Assembly: GCF_901933205.1 (NCBI RefSeq)
Contig: NC_044577.1
Span: 6,955,321-7,019,320 of the forward strand
Origin: Camarhynchus parvulus
Lineage: Eukaryota > Chordata > Aves > Passeriformes > Thraupidae
Direction of reading: 5' to 3'
DNA length: 64,000 bases
Shown here: piece after piece, positions 1 to 13,000 of the stretch
How the letters are laid out: the number at the start of each line of letters is the position of its first letter
How positions within the stretch are numbered: position 1 is the stretch's first letter
Notes under the pieces: model-generated
What the model was told of the DNA's origin: nothing
What the model saw: only the letters and a program-made list of their open reading frames with translations
Database searches by the model: none
Position numbers and translations under genes: made by a program

Positions 1-3000
1 CAGTCTATTTTTCAGTAAGACAGTCTTTTACTCAGTGGTGCTTCAGCAGAATTGGCATGTCACAGCCAATATATGTACAGTATATGTAAATTTCCTTGGC
101 TTTCCCATGTCTCTTCAGTGTTCCAGATTTTTTGGCAGTGGGCTATCAATCAAATAGCTTACCTGTTTTTCTATGGAATTCTCAGTTTGCTGTAGGTGGT
201 CTCTATGCGTTCCATATGCTCCCAGGATCTGCAGCCAATTTTTATTACAAATATTCCTTCAGAAATCTGGACAGCTTTAAAGCTGCGTATTTTGGTTGTG
301 TTCAGATGTCATTCCAATATTCGTGGTTCAGCAATATTCTAAATGACCTTTTCCTCTATCTGCACAAGATTCAGACTTGCCAGAGTGGTTTTTTTTTTTG
401 TATATATTTTTGGGGGGTTTTGTGGCTTGGCATGCTTTGGTGCTTTCGAATGAAACCAAAAACTAAAGGAGGAAATCTTGTGTGCTGCCTCTGTCTGTCC
501 TCCCCTTGCAAGCAGCTATGTAGTAATGTCCATCTTGAGGCTTTGAAGGTTACTCTTATTACATGAAAGAATTTTAGGATCTTGTTGTTCACTGGATTGC
601 TTCATCAGCTGTGCTTGTTTGATTTGTACCTTTTCTATACAGTAATTCTGCTGCTTTTTCTTTGATTTTTGTTAATTTTGTCCATGCTTGCAAGGATTTT
701 TTTTCTTCTTATGATTCATTTCAATTGGATAAAATTTTAAAACATTAAATTTTGCTTTCATGTGTTTTTCAGTTAGCTGTTTTAGCTGCCTTTTTTTTTA
801 TATTCTCCATTATTCCTTTTATACCTCTGTTTCTCCACCACATTATTGAAACTGAATGTGTGTGTCCATCTGCGTCTCCAGTTCATTTACAGAAGTTAGT
901 GATAACCTAATTGATAGAAGCAAGACTTTGAAGTCTGAAAGAATATATCCACATTTGTTCTTTGTGCCTGATCCCCATCTGGAATTGCTCAGGAGAAAAC
1001 AAGGAATAGGTGTGACTGAAACAATGAGGATGCCATTTCCATCTCTACAGTGTTTCACAAACACTCTTTTCCTCTGACCACTGTGGTTCTCCACATACTC
1101 AGATTTCCATTTCTCATGTAGATGATTGGTGATAAAGATGTACCAAGGCCTTCTGGGTTTAAATATGAGCTGGTGTTCTCCTCTGGGTGAAAAGATGAGT
1201 CCTGTGCAAAATGGTTTTCTTTTCATCTGCTGCATTGTGATGATGTCATGGATGGGACATTTTTAGCCTCTTGTGATTTTTTTGTTTAATACTTAATATG
1301 TTTTACAAAGGACGCTTTTCCTATTATTGTTCTCTTCTGTGATGAGAAATACAAACGTCCTGAAGACAACACTGTGTATAATTTTAGCTGAAATACGCTG
1401 CTGTATCTAAAGACCAAGCAGGACACTAAGATGTGAAGTGATAATATCTCAAGTTTCAGCAAGTCTTTTTGGAGATTTATGGTATCTGTTAGGGACAATA
1501 TGCTTAAAATATGTTTTTCTCCATTTTTCAAGTAGGAGAAAAACACCAACCAACCAAAAAAAAAAATCTGTCACTTCTGTCATAGCAGTAATCATAGTTG
1601 TGGGAGAGGTTTTTGTTATAAAACTGTTTGTTGTATAAGCAATATGAGTGAATGGAATACATTAACCTTGATGTCCTGGACTTTGAAATAATAGTGTCAT
1701 CAGTGTCCTGCTTCTTTTCCAGTCCAAAAATGCACATTGAATGTGGTGATATCTGTGAAAGGAGACTACATGGGATTGTACAGAACTCTGGACTAAAAAT
1801 GCAAACAATATCATGGAAGATTTCTTTGTGGTGGAACAAGGATTAAAAAACAGCTCCTGGCTTAAACTGCTCAAGTGAACAAATTAGATGTTTTTATGAT
1901 ACAAAGTGGGATATTTGTGACAGAGAAGTAAAGGTTTTTCCTTTAAGATTTGTGCACCTTTATCTGTTTAGTCCATTGGTTATACTGTTGATAGAGCTTG
2001 AATTTATATTTATTGCTTGAAAAAAGAAAATATTCTTAAGTCTCTCTGCATATTATATCCTACATAAGCACACAATTTAGTCTTTGGGCTCTAGATAACA
2101 TCAGTCTGCCTAGCTGAACTGTATATTACAGTTAAAGTTTTATGCAAAATGTCTATTCTTACTTACATTTCAGTATTTTTACTTGTTACTGTCTGAATAC
2201 TTAATCACCTAGATCCTGGTTACTTAAAAAAATATTTCTTAGTTATAATAAGTAGTCTGTTTTACTTGTTGTATTTGTAAACTTCAGTAAAAAACCTTCA
2301 GTCCCCAAAAAGAAGCCTTAGTTTTTAGAAATCCAGAATTTCCTATTCTATATAATCCAGGTGTAACAGAACTATCATTCCATGCTGCCTAGCAAGTATG
2401 TCACTATGTCCAGTCTCCATTAGCAGACTAACAGCTCTTGAAGTGATTGTGATTCATTTAGAGAAGCTGCTTTTGTTAAGATAAATCTGAGTAGCTGGCA
2501 TTTTTGTAAATGAGGATAGGTGTGCATGGGGTGTGTCTAATGAATATTTTGATTTGTAAAGTAGTAAAGCCAGTGTAATTTCAATTTTTGTGTTGTTTCT
2601 TGAATTGGTTGTAGGAGAATATATAGTTACACTCTACAAAAGTCTTCTGCTGAAATTACTATCTGTAAGTCATGGTAAGATTTTTCAGTAGTGCATGTGG
2701 TACTTCTTTTTATAAGCTCATGTTTAGTTCTGGTTGTTGAACCCTGACACTCAATGCAGCAGTATCATATGGTAACCAACACACTCCTTAAAAGGAGTAA
2801 AGAAGTGGGGAAAAGTAAATATGTATAGAATGACAACTTTTGTGACTCTATGAAGGAGTCTCCCAAATGAAGGAAAAAAGTCCAGTCCCATACCTGTGGT
2901 TATGGACTTGCACTCCAGGGTGCAGACAGAGCTGAACACATCAGCCTGTGGTTTAAGCAAACCAGGAGCAGCTCCACTCCAGAAATGCTGTGGATTTACC

Positions 3001-3664
3001 TCTAGAGCCATGTCAGCATGTTTCACTCCTAAGGCAATTCAGGAGTGTGAGGGTGTTGGAGACACGGCTGTAACCAGTGTGAGGTTTCAGAGGTCATGTG
3101 GGTCTCATGGCATCAGTCCCAAACGGGCTGTTGAAAGGCAACCCATGGAAGTATCCAGTTTCCATGCTGTGCCCATACGCTGCTGCCTCTCTGCTTATTT
3201 CATGTATATTTCTGTATTTCTTGGTGCCATGTCTGGCTGTCTCTACATCTGTTGTTAGTACATGAACGTGGTCAGAATCTTTTTGCAGCTTCTTGACAGT
3301 TGTTACTGCTAAAGTTTTATGAGATTTTCTAGCACTTGTGTCATAGCATATTTGATGTGTTGTAAGATACCTGGAGTCACTTAGTCATAAGTTATTTGGA
3401 GAAGCATGCTCAGAGAGGCCTTAAGGTTAATTTCCATATCAGCTAGGTTGTAATTTTAATGAGGAAAAAGGGTTATGCGTGTGTGTTGGGCTGAGGAAAG
3501 CTGTGGCTTGATATAAAACTTCTGTCTGTGTTGCCTGGTTTGCTTTGGGTTGCCCCTGTGTGAAGGGTAGCCTAAAGATTTGATGTGGCTTCTCTGTGGG
3601 GTGGCATTTTTTTCCCAAAAAGATGTGTACATGTGTCAGTCAGTGTGCTCCCACACACAAACAC

Positions 3665-3709
3665 AAATTCTGTCTTTCTATCCTTGCATAGGATAGAAAG
3701 ACAGAATTT
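3665..3709. repeat. Perfect inverted repeat: 20-bp arms, 5-nt loop
   Basis: The left arm 3665..3684 and the right arm 3690..3709 are exact reverse complements, separated by TGCAT. The arms carry a pyrimidine-rich TCTGTCTTTCTATCCT core and its purine-rich complement. The flanks do not extend the pairing. At 45 nt the hairpin is shorter than a typical microRNA precursor. It reads best as a local fold-back insertion, for example from replication template switching. Confidence 0.95.
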
Positions 3710-4959
3710 CTTCCTTGAAAACTTATTGCCCTCTCCAGGCCCTGAAATGGAACTTAACCAGTCAAATATAATTCTGGGGAATGTGATTCCCAACCCCACC
3801 CTGTTTTTCCTAATTCAAGGTGCTGTAGGAAGCTTTTTGCTGATGTTAGAAATACCTGCCCCTCGCTCTTGGCTGTGATTTGAACAAGTGCTGACTCTCA
3901 TACCTGAAATCAAGGGCAGCCTGCTTTGATCATAAAGTACTCCACATTTTATAGCTGTTTAGGAAATAACACCTGAGGGCTTGCACATGTTTCCTTGGCA
4001 GGCTGTTTCTGTAGTTTCTGCCAGGTTTTACTGCACCTGCAGCAAATCAGTTTGAGTGTAGCTGAGTTTAAGCCTCTCAGTAGAGGAGACAGCAAAATGC
4101 TTGATGATAATTTCAGATTGGGACCCCCAATTCTCTTAGGCTGCCACACTGACTAAATGTAAGGACTAAAATAAGGACAACGTTATTTTTGAAACACACA
4201 CTCAAGTTTGTGGGTCATAAAGTGCTCTGGTGAGAGCTGCTAGAGAGCTGTCTCTTCTGGGTGTCCTCTGGCTTCAGGCGGCACTTTGAGGGGTTGGTGG
4301 CAAATAATGCACCAGGCTTTGCAAAGGACCATCAGACAAGATGTTCATTTGGTGACCTGCCTCTGTTTTGTGTACTGAACAAGGCAATAGCCTACAGAAA
4401 AAGTGTCACTGCATAATCACACACTGTCGTTATGGCTACATGTAAGGAAATCCCAATTATGATCGTATAGACAACGTTTTGCAACAGAGGACTTCATTTT
4501 TCAGAAAATCAAACTACTTTTCTCCTGGATTGTGCTGGTGGCCAGGCTTGCCTTTTTGTGACAGGATTTTTCAACTGAAGCACCCACTTCTTGCTGTGTC
4601 TTTTTTTCCTTTAGGAAGGGGCAAGTTCACTACATTATGGGGGAATTCCTTCTTTGTTCCTGTTGTGCAATCCCTGCAGATTTATCTCATATTTGATTAA
4701 CAGCATGGCTTCTGACAAAGGAAATATTGGTAAATCCAGGGGTTTTTTTAGGAACTTTACAGAAGCTGATCATGCTTGGAATATTTCATGTCTTCTTGTT
4801 CATAATTTAGATTGTTATTGTTAATATAGTTGAAGGAGTTGACAGTCACAGATATAATTCCTATTGGAAAGCTGGGGTTATTGCCCTCCTGGGGTTTGAT
4901 AACACACACTTTTGCAGAATCATTGTTTTTGGATCATCTGTTTCTTGTTCAGAGTCCAT

Positions 4960-5680
4960 GACTAATTAGCTTATAAAAAAGTCATTGAGCTAATATCTTA
5001 TAGAGAAACCTGTGATGTCAGATTTGATCCCCTAATTGCTCTTATAATTGGCATTTATTGGAGCTCTTTCACTAGTCAGGGCAACAGACCCCATTTGTTT
5101 TATGTAGAATGTTGTAAAAACAATGGAACTGGCAGCTGATTACAGTTTTCTATTCAGTAAGCAATTTTGGAAGACTGTGGGCTAGACAGTTGTCTGATTT
5201 GCCTAGGTTGTAAAAGTTAAATATAAAGAGAGATGGATTTTCAGCATATGGCTCTGTGTTAGCAATTACATGCATTAGTGATTTAGCTGGTGTATTGTGT
5301 CTGCTTTATAAATGTTTATATTGCAGCCTTCTGCTAATAGATATTGATGACAGGCAGTGTTTGGAGGCCCAGTGTATGGCAGTGGTCATTAATTATGGCC
5401 CAGTAATGATCCATCTACTTGTGTTTGCCAGCATATCCAGTTCTAACCCATGCTTGTGGAAACATCAACTATTCTGTTGTTCCCTAATAATTTAACACAA
5501 GGTCATTGTCAGCTGGGATGTAAATGTTTGACATTTCATATTGAGCAAATTCAAGTTTTAGAACTCTTTAAGCATTAGTGAGCCTGGAAATTAAATTATG
5601 CTGATGCTTACATGAAGCTTGTCTTATTAATTCTGAAATTATTTGGAATGTTTTTTGATGGCCTAACTATGTGTATGGAG
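4960..5680. promoter_or_regulatory. Candidate conserved non-coding element (enhancer-like)
   Basis: The block lacks repeats and has a dense, non-repetitive set of developmental-factor-like cores. These include TAATTG near 5033, a TGACAG (MEIS/PBX-like) at 5348..5353, an ATTAATTAT with TAATTA at 5390..5395, and AACAATGG (SOX-like) near 5120. The texture resembles known vertebrate conserved elements. No alignment was done, so conservation is inferred, not seen. Confidence 0.3.
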
Positions 5681-6464
5681 GAAATATGCAGTCTCTTTGT
5701 CTGCTCTGAAACTACAGAGAGCTCTGTGATGAAAGGGAACTTTGAAATGTCACACTCCTGTCAAGAAAAATAATTCATTGACCCTTGTCCATAAAAATTG
5801 GTAGGAAAATTGCACACTTCTGACCAGTCTCTGGATCTCCTGTCTCACAAGTGTGAAGAATGTCATAAGTTTGAATTCAGCTGTGATGGGTATTTTGACA
5901 CCAAAATATTTTACTTTTGCCATATGGCTTCTCTCAATTCTGTACTTCTTTCTCAGCTGCAGATCAGCTCTGAACAGCATGGGGTTTGTGGAATGATCTC
6001 TTCAGGCTGCAGTCACAAAAATGAGCTTTTTTTCAAGTATTTGTCAGTTAGAAACAGTCCTCTGGAATTCTTGGCATTAAATTTTTGTAATTGTAACAAT
6101 GAATGTCGAATATCCGTGAAAAGAATAAATGAAGTATTTCTGGTAGTATTCATCCTGAAACCAAAGCATGATTAGCAAGTAATTAACTGTCACTGTTATG
6201 CCTTTTCATGACTTCACTGGCTGGATCCCAGAAATACTGACTTTCCCTAGTGGTGAGAAAGATCAAGGGCTTCTCCTGGATGTTGAGTTCAGGTGGCAGA
6301 GAACAAATTCCTGTGACAAGTGTGAAAAATTACCTGTAGACCTTATCCCAGGCACATAAACCCATAGAGCAAGGACTGCTGAGCTTTTCTGTGCCCACAG
6401 TGCTGTGGTAAACATGTCACTTTTTGCACTGGAAAGCTTTTAGTTTCTCTGGGAATGTTCACAC

Positions 6465-6478
6465 TTTTTTTTTTTTTT
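6465..6478. repeat. Homopolymer T14
   Basis: Fourteen consecutive T in ordinary intron sequence. Confidence 0.9.
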
Positions 6479-8252
6479 AACATAGACCTCTTCACGCCAC
6501 TGAAAATTGTCCTTTCTCTTTTATTTCTCTACATTTGATAACTTCAGAAGAAATATATCTGCTTATGGAAACTTCCATTTTAATCTGTAATATTTGGGAA
6601 AAAGTGCATTTGATCAGAATAGTCAATAATTTGTGCTGTTAGTATACACAAAGCCTCTGTACTAGACATGGTAAAATTGCCCAAAGAAGGCACTTAAGTG
6701 ATTTGTCATAAGATCTCATAGAAGCCTTGGAAATTCTTGGGACATTTGTAGTGGATATATGTCCCAGAGAACACATGTCCCCAAACTTCTTACATTTGTT
6801 CAACCCTTGAGAGTTCATTAGTCCTTTGCACTGGCAAATTTTTCTTCTGTGTGTTTAAAAAGGTTCAGTTGTACCTCAAATAATCTCTTGGCTCATGTTT
6901 GACAAATTATTAGGCCATGTAAACTTGATGTCCAAAGTATTAGCAATATATGCAAGTATGGATTGAAGATTTAAAAATCATTTTATGAGTTACTGAGAGT
7001 TTAATGATTGTGATTTCTGAACTTTCTGACAGATACCTTCGAGGTGAGATGCAAGACACGTGGAGAGGAAGGAACCACTAGATCAGGTTCAGTAATAACC
7101 TTTTCTGGTTTACTGTATATCTACATTTGATCATATAAATCGGCTTAACACAAACAGCTAATCCCTTATATTGGTTATCTGATGTAAATCAAGTTAATTT
7201 CTCTTTGTTGTTGGAACAGAAATATTACAGGAGGCTTTAGTGTGCTGTTTACACAGGGGAAAATCTGTAAACACCCATGGTCCTTTTGCTATCTGAATGC
7301 TTCTGTTGTCACTGCAGGGCACATAAAATCAAAATAATTGTGGAATGGTGAAAGCTAATCCTTATCCTGGATGAGTGCAGTTAAAATCTTTCTTTCCAGC
7401 ACATATCTATGTCAACTTTTATTACTAATTCATGGTTCCTTGATGTGCCTTTTCTTGACCATTATTTATCTCACTTGCACAGGCTGATTATTTTATCTGT
7501 TGCTTTACTCTTATTTTGGTGCCAGACTGGGTTAGATCACAGAGCGTGCAGATGTAGTTGTCAGTGCTTTGGGTGATGTGACTTCAGAGTAACGTTGTCA
7601 TCACTGCTTTGAGAGAACACAAATCTGCTTTTTTACTGGGTCAGTTTCTTGGGGAAGTGTAGTAATTAAAAATGACACTTGTGACCTTCTGTTGAATTTG
7701 TTCTGTTGATTTCATTTCCATTCAAGTTGTTGCATTCTGGTACAGGGAACCAGTGTCACTGGCTAGGTCAGATGGATTTTGAAACTAACAGTACTGTGGT
7801 TAGGATTTGCTGTAGGATTTCGGTGACTGGCACAAATTGCAGCCTCTGTTCTGGGGAGCTGGGAAGAGGGAATTCCTTCTAGAACTTGACAAGCAAATTT
7901 ATGTGCTGAAGTTACACAAGTAGCTAGGTAGGGATTTGCTCCTGATGAAGTTGTAGCTAGACTTGCCATAAAACTGTGATATTTTTATTACCTGACTTCC
8001 TTACAAACCTTTTAAATTACTTTCTCTCAAGAGGAAGCAGAATTTAAATCTGCATGGTTTATGTTAGAAGAATATAATTGCATTTTTGATCCAAGGCATA
8101 TGATGAAATAAGGGAGTGTGGGGTGAGAGGACAATGTACTCAAATACTCTGTCACGAGAAGAAGTAAACAGCATGGGCTGTGCTCTCACAGTGGGGAGTT
8201 ACACTGTGTAACAAGTGATGATGTTCTGGCACCTGTAAAGCATCACAGCTGA

Positions 8253-8308
8253 ATTAAAATATTTCTGAGAAATAAATCTGATTAAAATATTTCTGAGAAA
8301 TAAATCAG
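8253..8308. repeat. 28-bp tandem duplication, two copies
   Basis: The units 8253..8280 and 8281..8308 start with ATTAAAATATTTCTGAGA and match at 27 of 28 positions. The single difference is at unit position 27. The near identity points to a recent tandem duplication or replication slippage. Each copy carries an AATAAA hexamer. Confidence 0.95.
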
Positions 8309-9939
8309 AAAAAGCTAGATGGTCTGATATTCTAAATATGAGCTTTGGGCTCTTAGCTCAATAAAAGTCTTATGGAGGTTGCTGGTGTTTTTCAAGTTGT
8401 TTTGGATTTATTTGGGGCTTTAGTGGGGGTTTTTTCCCTTTTTTGGGGCTTGCTTTTAACATAGATAAACCTTGTCTATAAAGAGGTGGTGTTTCAAGGC
8501 AGAATTTTTTGTCTCCAGCCCTTGCCCTGGTGTTCCCAGACACCAGATTATGTTGGTCTATGGCATAAATAGGGAGACATGATAAAGAACCCAGAAATAT
8601 GAGTTCTGCAGAATCAGCAGTATATTGGAAGTCTTCTGAACTTCAGATCAGGCTCCTAAAGATAAATTTCAGCTGTGATTGTTGGGGACAGAAGTATAAA
8701 TGGGCTCTTTCTGCTGGTGCTTGTCACATGGGACAGTCACTCTTTGTGTAAGAGTCTGTGTGAGCTTCACTTACTTGCCTTTTTTTCTGGCTTTCGCCTC
8801 TCTGCTTCAGAATAAAGCCTCAAATTTTACTACTCGCACTGTGAAAATTGTTAGATACGTTTATTTACAGTGGGCATTCTTCCAGGGTCTTATTTATTGG
8901 GACAGAATGAATAGAAAGCTGTTGTTTATATCTATATTCCCTGATTACTCTTACTAGCATGCCAAATATCTGATGAAAAACTGCCTTGTGAATTGTTGGT
9001 TTATTTATTTATTTCTTGAACAAAGCCTGGTGTGCTGTTATGGTTCCATAGGGGTAGGCAAATTTACTGTAAGTGGCATTAATCAGAGCTCCAGCTCTGT
9101 CTTGGTATCTTTAACCCCACCTGTGGGATTAATGCAAGACTTTGTTGTCTTTCCCATCTGTCTTTACTATTAATTTGCACAATAATACTGGATGCTTATT
9201 AGGTTGAAATTGGAAAGGAAAAAAAATCTGTTACTTAAGTTTATAAAAAGGCAAGCGCTGTGATTTTTATTATTTCCTTTTATAAAGTGGTGCTTGCATT
9301 TATCTAAGGGGAGAGAAAAAAGAGTGGAGCCTGTATGGAACGCAAAAGAAGTTTCCAGTCCCTTCTATAAATCCAGGTGTTCTCATCGTAAGAGAAGCCT
9401 TCACTGTAACAGATGTAGTTTTGCATGAGTTATGTTCATCCTTTGGGATGTCCAGGTGTACTGAAGCATCTTTAAGGACAAGTTGGCAAACCTCTGACTA
9501 GCTTCAAGAATGGCAGCTCCTGATGATTTTTGAGTTGTACTAAAGTTTGGAGTAGGCAATATTCCGTGGCACAAGGAGGATGAGTGTTGATAAACCTGTG
9601 TTTAGAACCGAAATGTTCCTTTCAATGTCACGGATGGATGTCCTTCCTTTAGATTTCGAGGCAATTTACTTTAGTTTTCACAAAGGAAAACTACAAATTA
9701 CTTACAGTGTACTGAAGTCATTAGCTGAGAGCCTCAATTAGCATAACAAACAAAATGCAGAATAAATACAGGAAGAGCAAGACTGACTTAGCCTTGAATT
9801 TTCTGCTGTATCCATATAACTGTGGTACAAGGCTTCATTCAGTAGACCTGACAGACAACTGGAGACTTAAAATGTTAAAAAATAAATTCCATTTTAATCT
9901 CTTTTGGGAAAAAAAAGCCACCAACTTTTGGAACTGAGA

Positions 9940-10160
9940 TAGTAATTGGGCTGAAACAGTGTAGATTAGCCCCACTTAATGTGGGATTTAATTACTTGAA
10001 ACCAATTAAATTAACATGGAGTCTGCTCAGCTTGGGGAAGTGTTTGAGTATAGGGATTTTTGTCAAAAATGTTAATGCAGTCTCTGTGCTATAACTTGTT
10101 AATTTAACAAAACTTTCTTTTTGCACTTTGTCATCAATTCAAAGGCAACTAGTCTTCTCT
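9940..10160. promoter_or_regulatory. Candidate conserved non-coding element
   Basis: Homeodomain-type cores cluster here: TAATTG at 9943, TAATTA at 9989 and CAATTAAA near 10003. They are followed by TTAATTTAACAAAA and TCATCAATTCAAAGG (a TCF/LEF-like CAAAG). There is no repeat content. The call rests on motif density only. Confidence 0.25.
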
Positions 10161-13000
10161 AAATGAAATAGGTCTTCTTGGTAGGAAAAAAATGTCGACA
10201 CTGGCTGGATTGAACTTTGGTTCCTAGTTAGCGACAACCAGGCAGATAAGACAACATCCCCTCCTTTATTACATTTGAGATTTCCAGCCCTTTGCTTCCC
10301 CTCAGCTTGTTTACTTCCTCTTAACTACCTGGGGATTGCAAATAACTGCAGCACAGCTACCAGGGAAGCAGTTTGTCTGGGATTAAGGAAGAGGTTGAGT
10401 CATTTTCCTTACTCTGATTTGAGTCAAGATTCACAAGGTGCTCAGGGCATCCACCTGTTGTGGGGAGGGGAAAACCCTTTGTGGTGTCCTGATCAATTTT
10501 TCACCTTGGTTAAAGGAGTGGAAGACACAAAGGCACTGCTGGTGGAGCCACTCAGGTGTCAGGAAGGCACTAGGCAAAAAAAAAATCCTCTTTGTGTGGG
10601 AGCTGCTGAACTTTTCATTTGAAGAAAGGACAGGAATGAAGGAATCCAGGATTTAGTGGTCTGGTGCTACCACCCTTAGTGCAGTGGACAAGAGGACATT
10701 GTTGGTCACAAAGTGGCCCTAGTTGTAGACAAGGTGAAGGTTTTGGGTCAAATCTGGGGACTCTTGGGAGAAAGGGCCAGTCCAATGCTGCCTGTTTGCC
10801 CTGGCTGCAGCTTTTTGGTGCTGATTGCACCTGCTGCTTGGAGAGAGGTTCTCTCAGAGCAGCTGCACAGGAGTCCTTCAGTGCCTTGAGCTCCTCCTGC
10901 AAGCCCAGCCTTGGCAGGGGCTGCTGCTGCAGCTGGCATAGGGCTGGTGGAGTGTGGGGTGTTCCCTCTCATTTATCAGTGAGCAGGGGAGGCTGATGGG
11001 CCATGCTAGGATGTATGATTTCTGATTTTTCAAGCTGATTTCTTGTCCACTGCCTCACTTTCAGATAAGAAATTTGGTGCTGATAACACCTTTTTTTGGA
11101 TATTAGGAGTGATTGTGCCATCCCTTGTTCCCTCATGAAACCCAAACCCACAGTGCTGCTTTAGTTGCTTTTTGCTCTTTGACTGTGAAGTAGAGGACAT
11201 TGTATTTTTAGTTGCAGCTTTAGTTTCAAAGTGTGTTGTGTCAGGGTCTCGAGAATCTTTTGAACTTGTGACTTCTGTTTTCTGCTGGCACAGTAGGTTT
11301 AAATGTGGCAGTAAAGAGTAGTAACATTTTAAGTTGGAAATGTCTTTGGAATGTGGTTTGGGCATATATTTTTTAAAGGAGGAACACAAGTTCAGATTTG
11401 TGTTTCCAGTGATAGACCATTTTGAAAGATTGCCCAGTTTATGGATGATATTTCCAAGTTTCTCCTGCTGAGTTTTCACTAAGCAAGTTAATGGTGTGTG
11501 TTACTCAGATTGCAGTGAAAGTCCAAAGAGACCCAAAGAGGTCTGGTCATCCTTAACTTAGTGTGAAGCTGTTTGCATGCTGGTGGCTACAAGAATGAAG
11601 TTGGGATTTAAAGGGAAGGGGAGAAGAACTGAGCCCAGCTGGCTGAGCCTTTCCTCAGAAGGTGACTGCGCTCTTGTACACAGACCATGAACAGAGAAGT
11701 GGTGGCTGTAATTTTCCTCCTTAGCCTCTTACATGTCCAGTCAGGAAAGGCAAAGGCTATTCTAAAAGTCACATTTTCCGACCTGGATTTGAACAATGGG
11801 CTGGTAGTCCTGACCTCTTTCTTGTTCTCCCTTTTCTTGGAGGGGAAGGAGCTAGAACCCTTGGGATGCATCTGTTTTAATGCCTGTTGACTGCAGAAAC
11901 CTGCTGTGTTGGTGGCTTTGTGGCTCTGCACTGAGCTGTGCTCACAGGACACTGTGGGTGAAGGCTTAACCTGGCACACCCTTCTGCTGAGTCTTTAGGG
12001 CATAACAGGTGGGCAAAAGCCACCTTTGGAGGGATTTGGGGTTTGTTTTACCATTGCAGATAAATCTGTTCTGCAGTGTGTTCATTGTGCTGGGAATGAA
12101 AGAGCGGATGTTTTGATTTGAAAGGGAATCTTGTTTATAATTCTGCAGTATAAACAAAGTGTGGGGGGAGGAAGCCTTATTGGAAAGCATAAGGGCCTTC
12201 CTGGACCATCTTCTGGTTCAGCAAGCAATAACCCTCCGGTGTTTTGCATCAGTGACAATGTGTGTGTACAAGTATTTTTAGAAGGGCTTCCAAAGGGCCC
12301 CTTGCTGCATGTGGGTTTGTTTATGGTTCTGTCATGCACACCATGGGATATTCCAGCTCTGCCCCCTCCAGTTCAAGTTCCCAGCCTGCCTGTCTCTGCC
12401 GCTGTGAGCTGCTGGCTGGTGCAGGGAGTGGGGCTGGTAAATGATAGCGCCGTCTTCTCACCTCACTTTCCTCATAAATGGCATCAAATGCTAATTGCTG
12501 TTCGCTCTGCACTTCAGCAGGAGCAGAGTGATACACAGCTAGGGTTTGCTTTTCCCCAGGGTGCCGTGGGTGTGACTGATGGAACAGAGCCAGAAGAATT
12601 TGGCAAAGTAGCCGACTGTAAAGGGAATAATCTCTTTTTCCTGATGATGGATGGCACTTAGAAAGCAGCTGAGCCTAAACGCCATTTCTCATGCTAAGGC
12701 TCTGCGATGTGCAGGTCAGCCATTGAGCAAATGCAAGCCTTCAAAATGAGAGCTAATAGCTTGGCAGGTTATGCCTGACAAGCAGCAAGTGATTTACTTT
12801 TAGTTCTGTAGTGTGTGGGGTTTAGTAGGTTTTTTTTGTGGATTGTAACATTTAGTAATTCTAATATTCTTCTAATATTAGATGATCATCTGTTTCTAAA
12901 TTCAGAAATAGCTTAAAGAAAACACAGTTTATTAGGAAATACATTTTCATATTCAAATATGGTACATTTCTCTAATACCTAAAAAATTATTTCTATTGTG
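10161..13000. other. Region note: GC-richer stretch with several unrecognised open frames
   Basis: The part at about 10640..11000 is locally GC-rich (CTGCTGCTGCAGCTGG-type sequence). Open frames of 149 aa (minus, 11030..11479), 123 aa (minus, 11608..11979) and 176 aa (plus, 12131..12661) occur close together. I recognise none of the proteins, and frames of this length are expected by chance in 64 kb. It is not a CpG island. Confidence 0.5.
12430..12800. promoter_or_regulatory. Candidate conserved non-coding element with retained CpGs
   Basis: This block keeps more CpG dinucleotides (GATAGCGCCGTC, TGTTCGCTC, TAGCCGAC, AAACGCC, TGCGATG) than its neighbours and has a CAAATGCTAATTGCTG core near 12486. 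An open frame across part of it has no recognisable protein. Either a conserved regulatory element or an ancient non-coding exon would fit. Confidence 0.25.

Larger units (their letters stand above)
1..9939. other. Region note: intronic, no gene recognised
   Basis: Apart from the hairpin at 3665, the T14 tract at 6465, the candidate element at 4960..5680 and the tandem duplication at 8253, I see nothing specific. The longest frames (156 aa at 96..566, 120 aa at 2896..3258) resemble no known protein and have no splice or composition support. Confidence 0.6.

Noticed and set aside
2896..3258. 120-aa open frame on the + strand as a possible gene
   Set aside because: Not recognised, no coding signature, and it lies in ordinary intron sequence.
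3665..3709. MicroRNA precursor reading of the perfect hairpin
   Set aside because: The stem is only 20 bp with no extension in the flanks, whereas precursors usually need about 30 bp or more with mismatches and a larger loop.
12131..12661. Longest open frame in the window (176 aa, + strand)
   Set aside because: No recognisable domain, no splice context and composition like its surroundings. A frame of this length is expected by chance on six frames of 64 kb.
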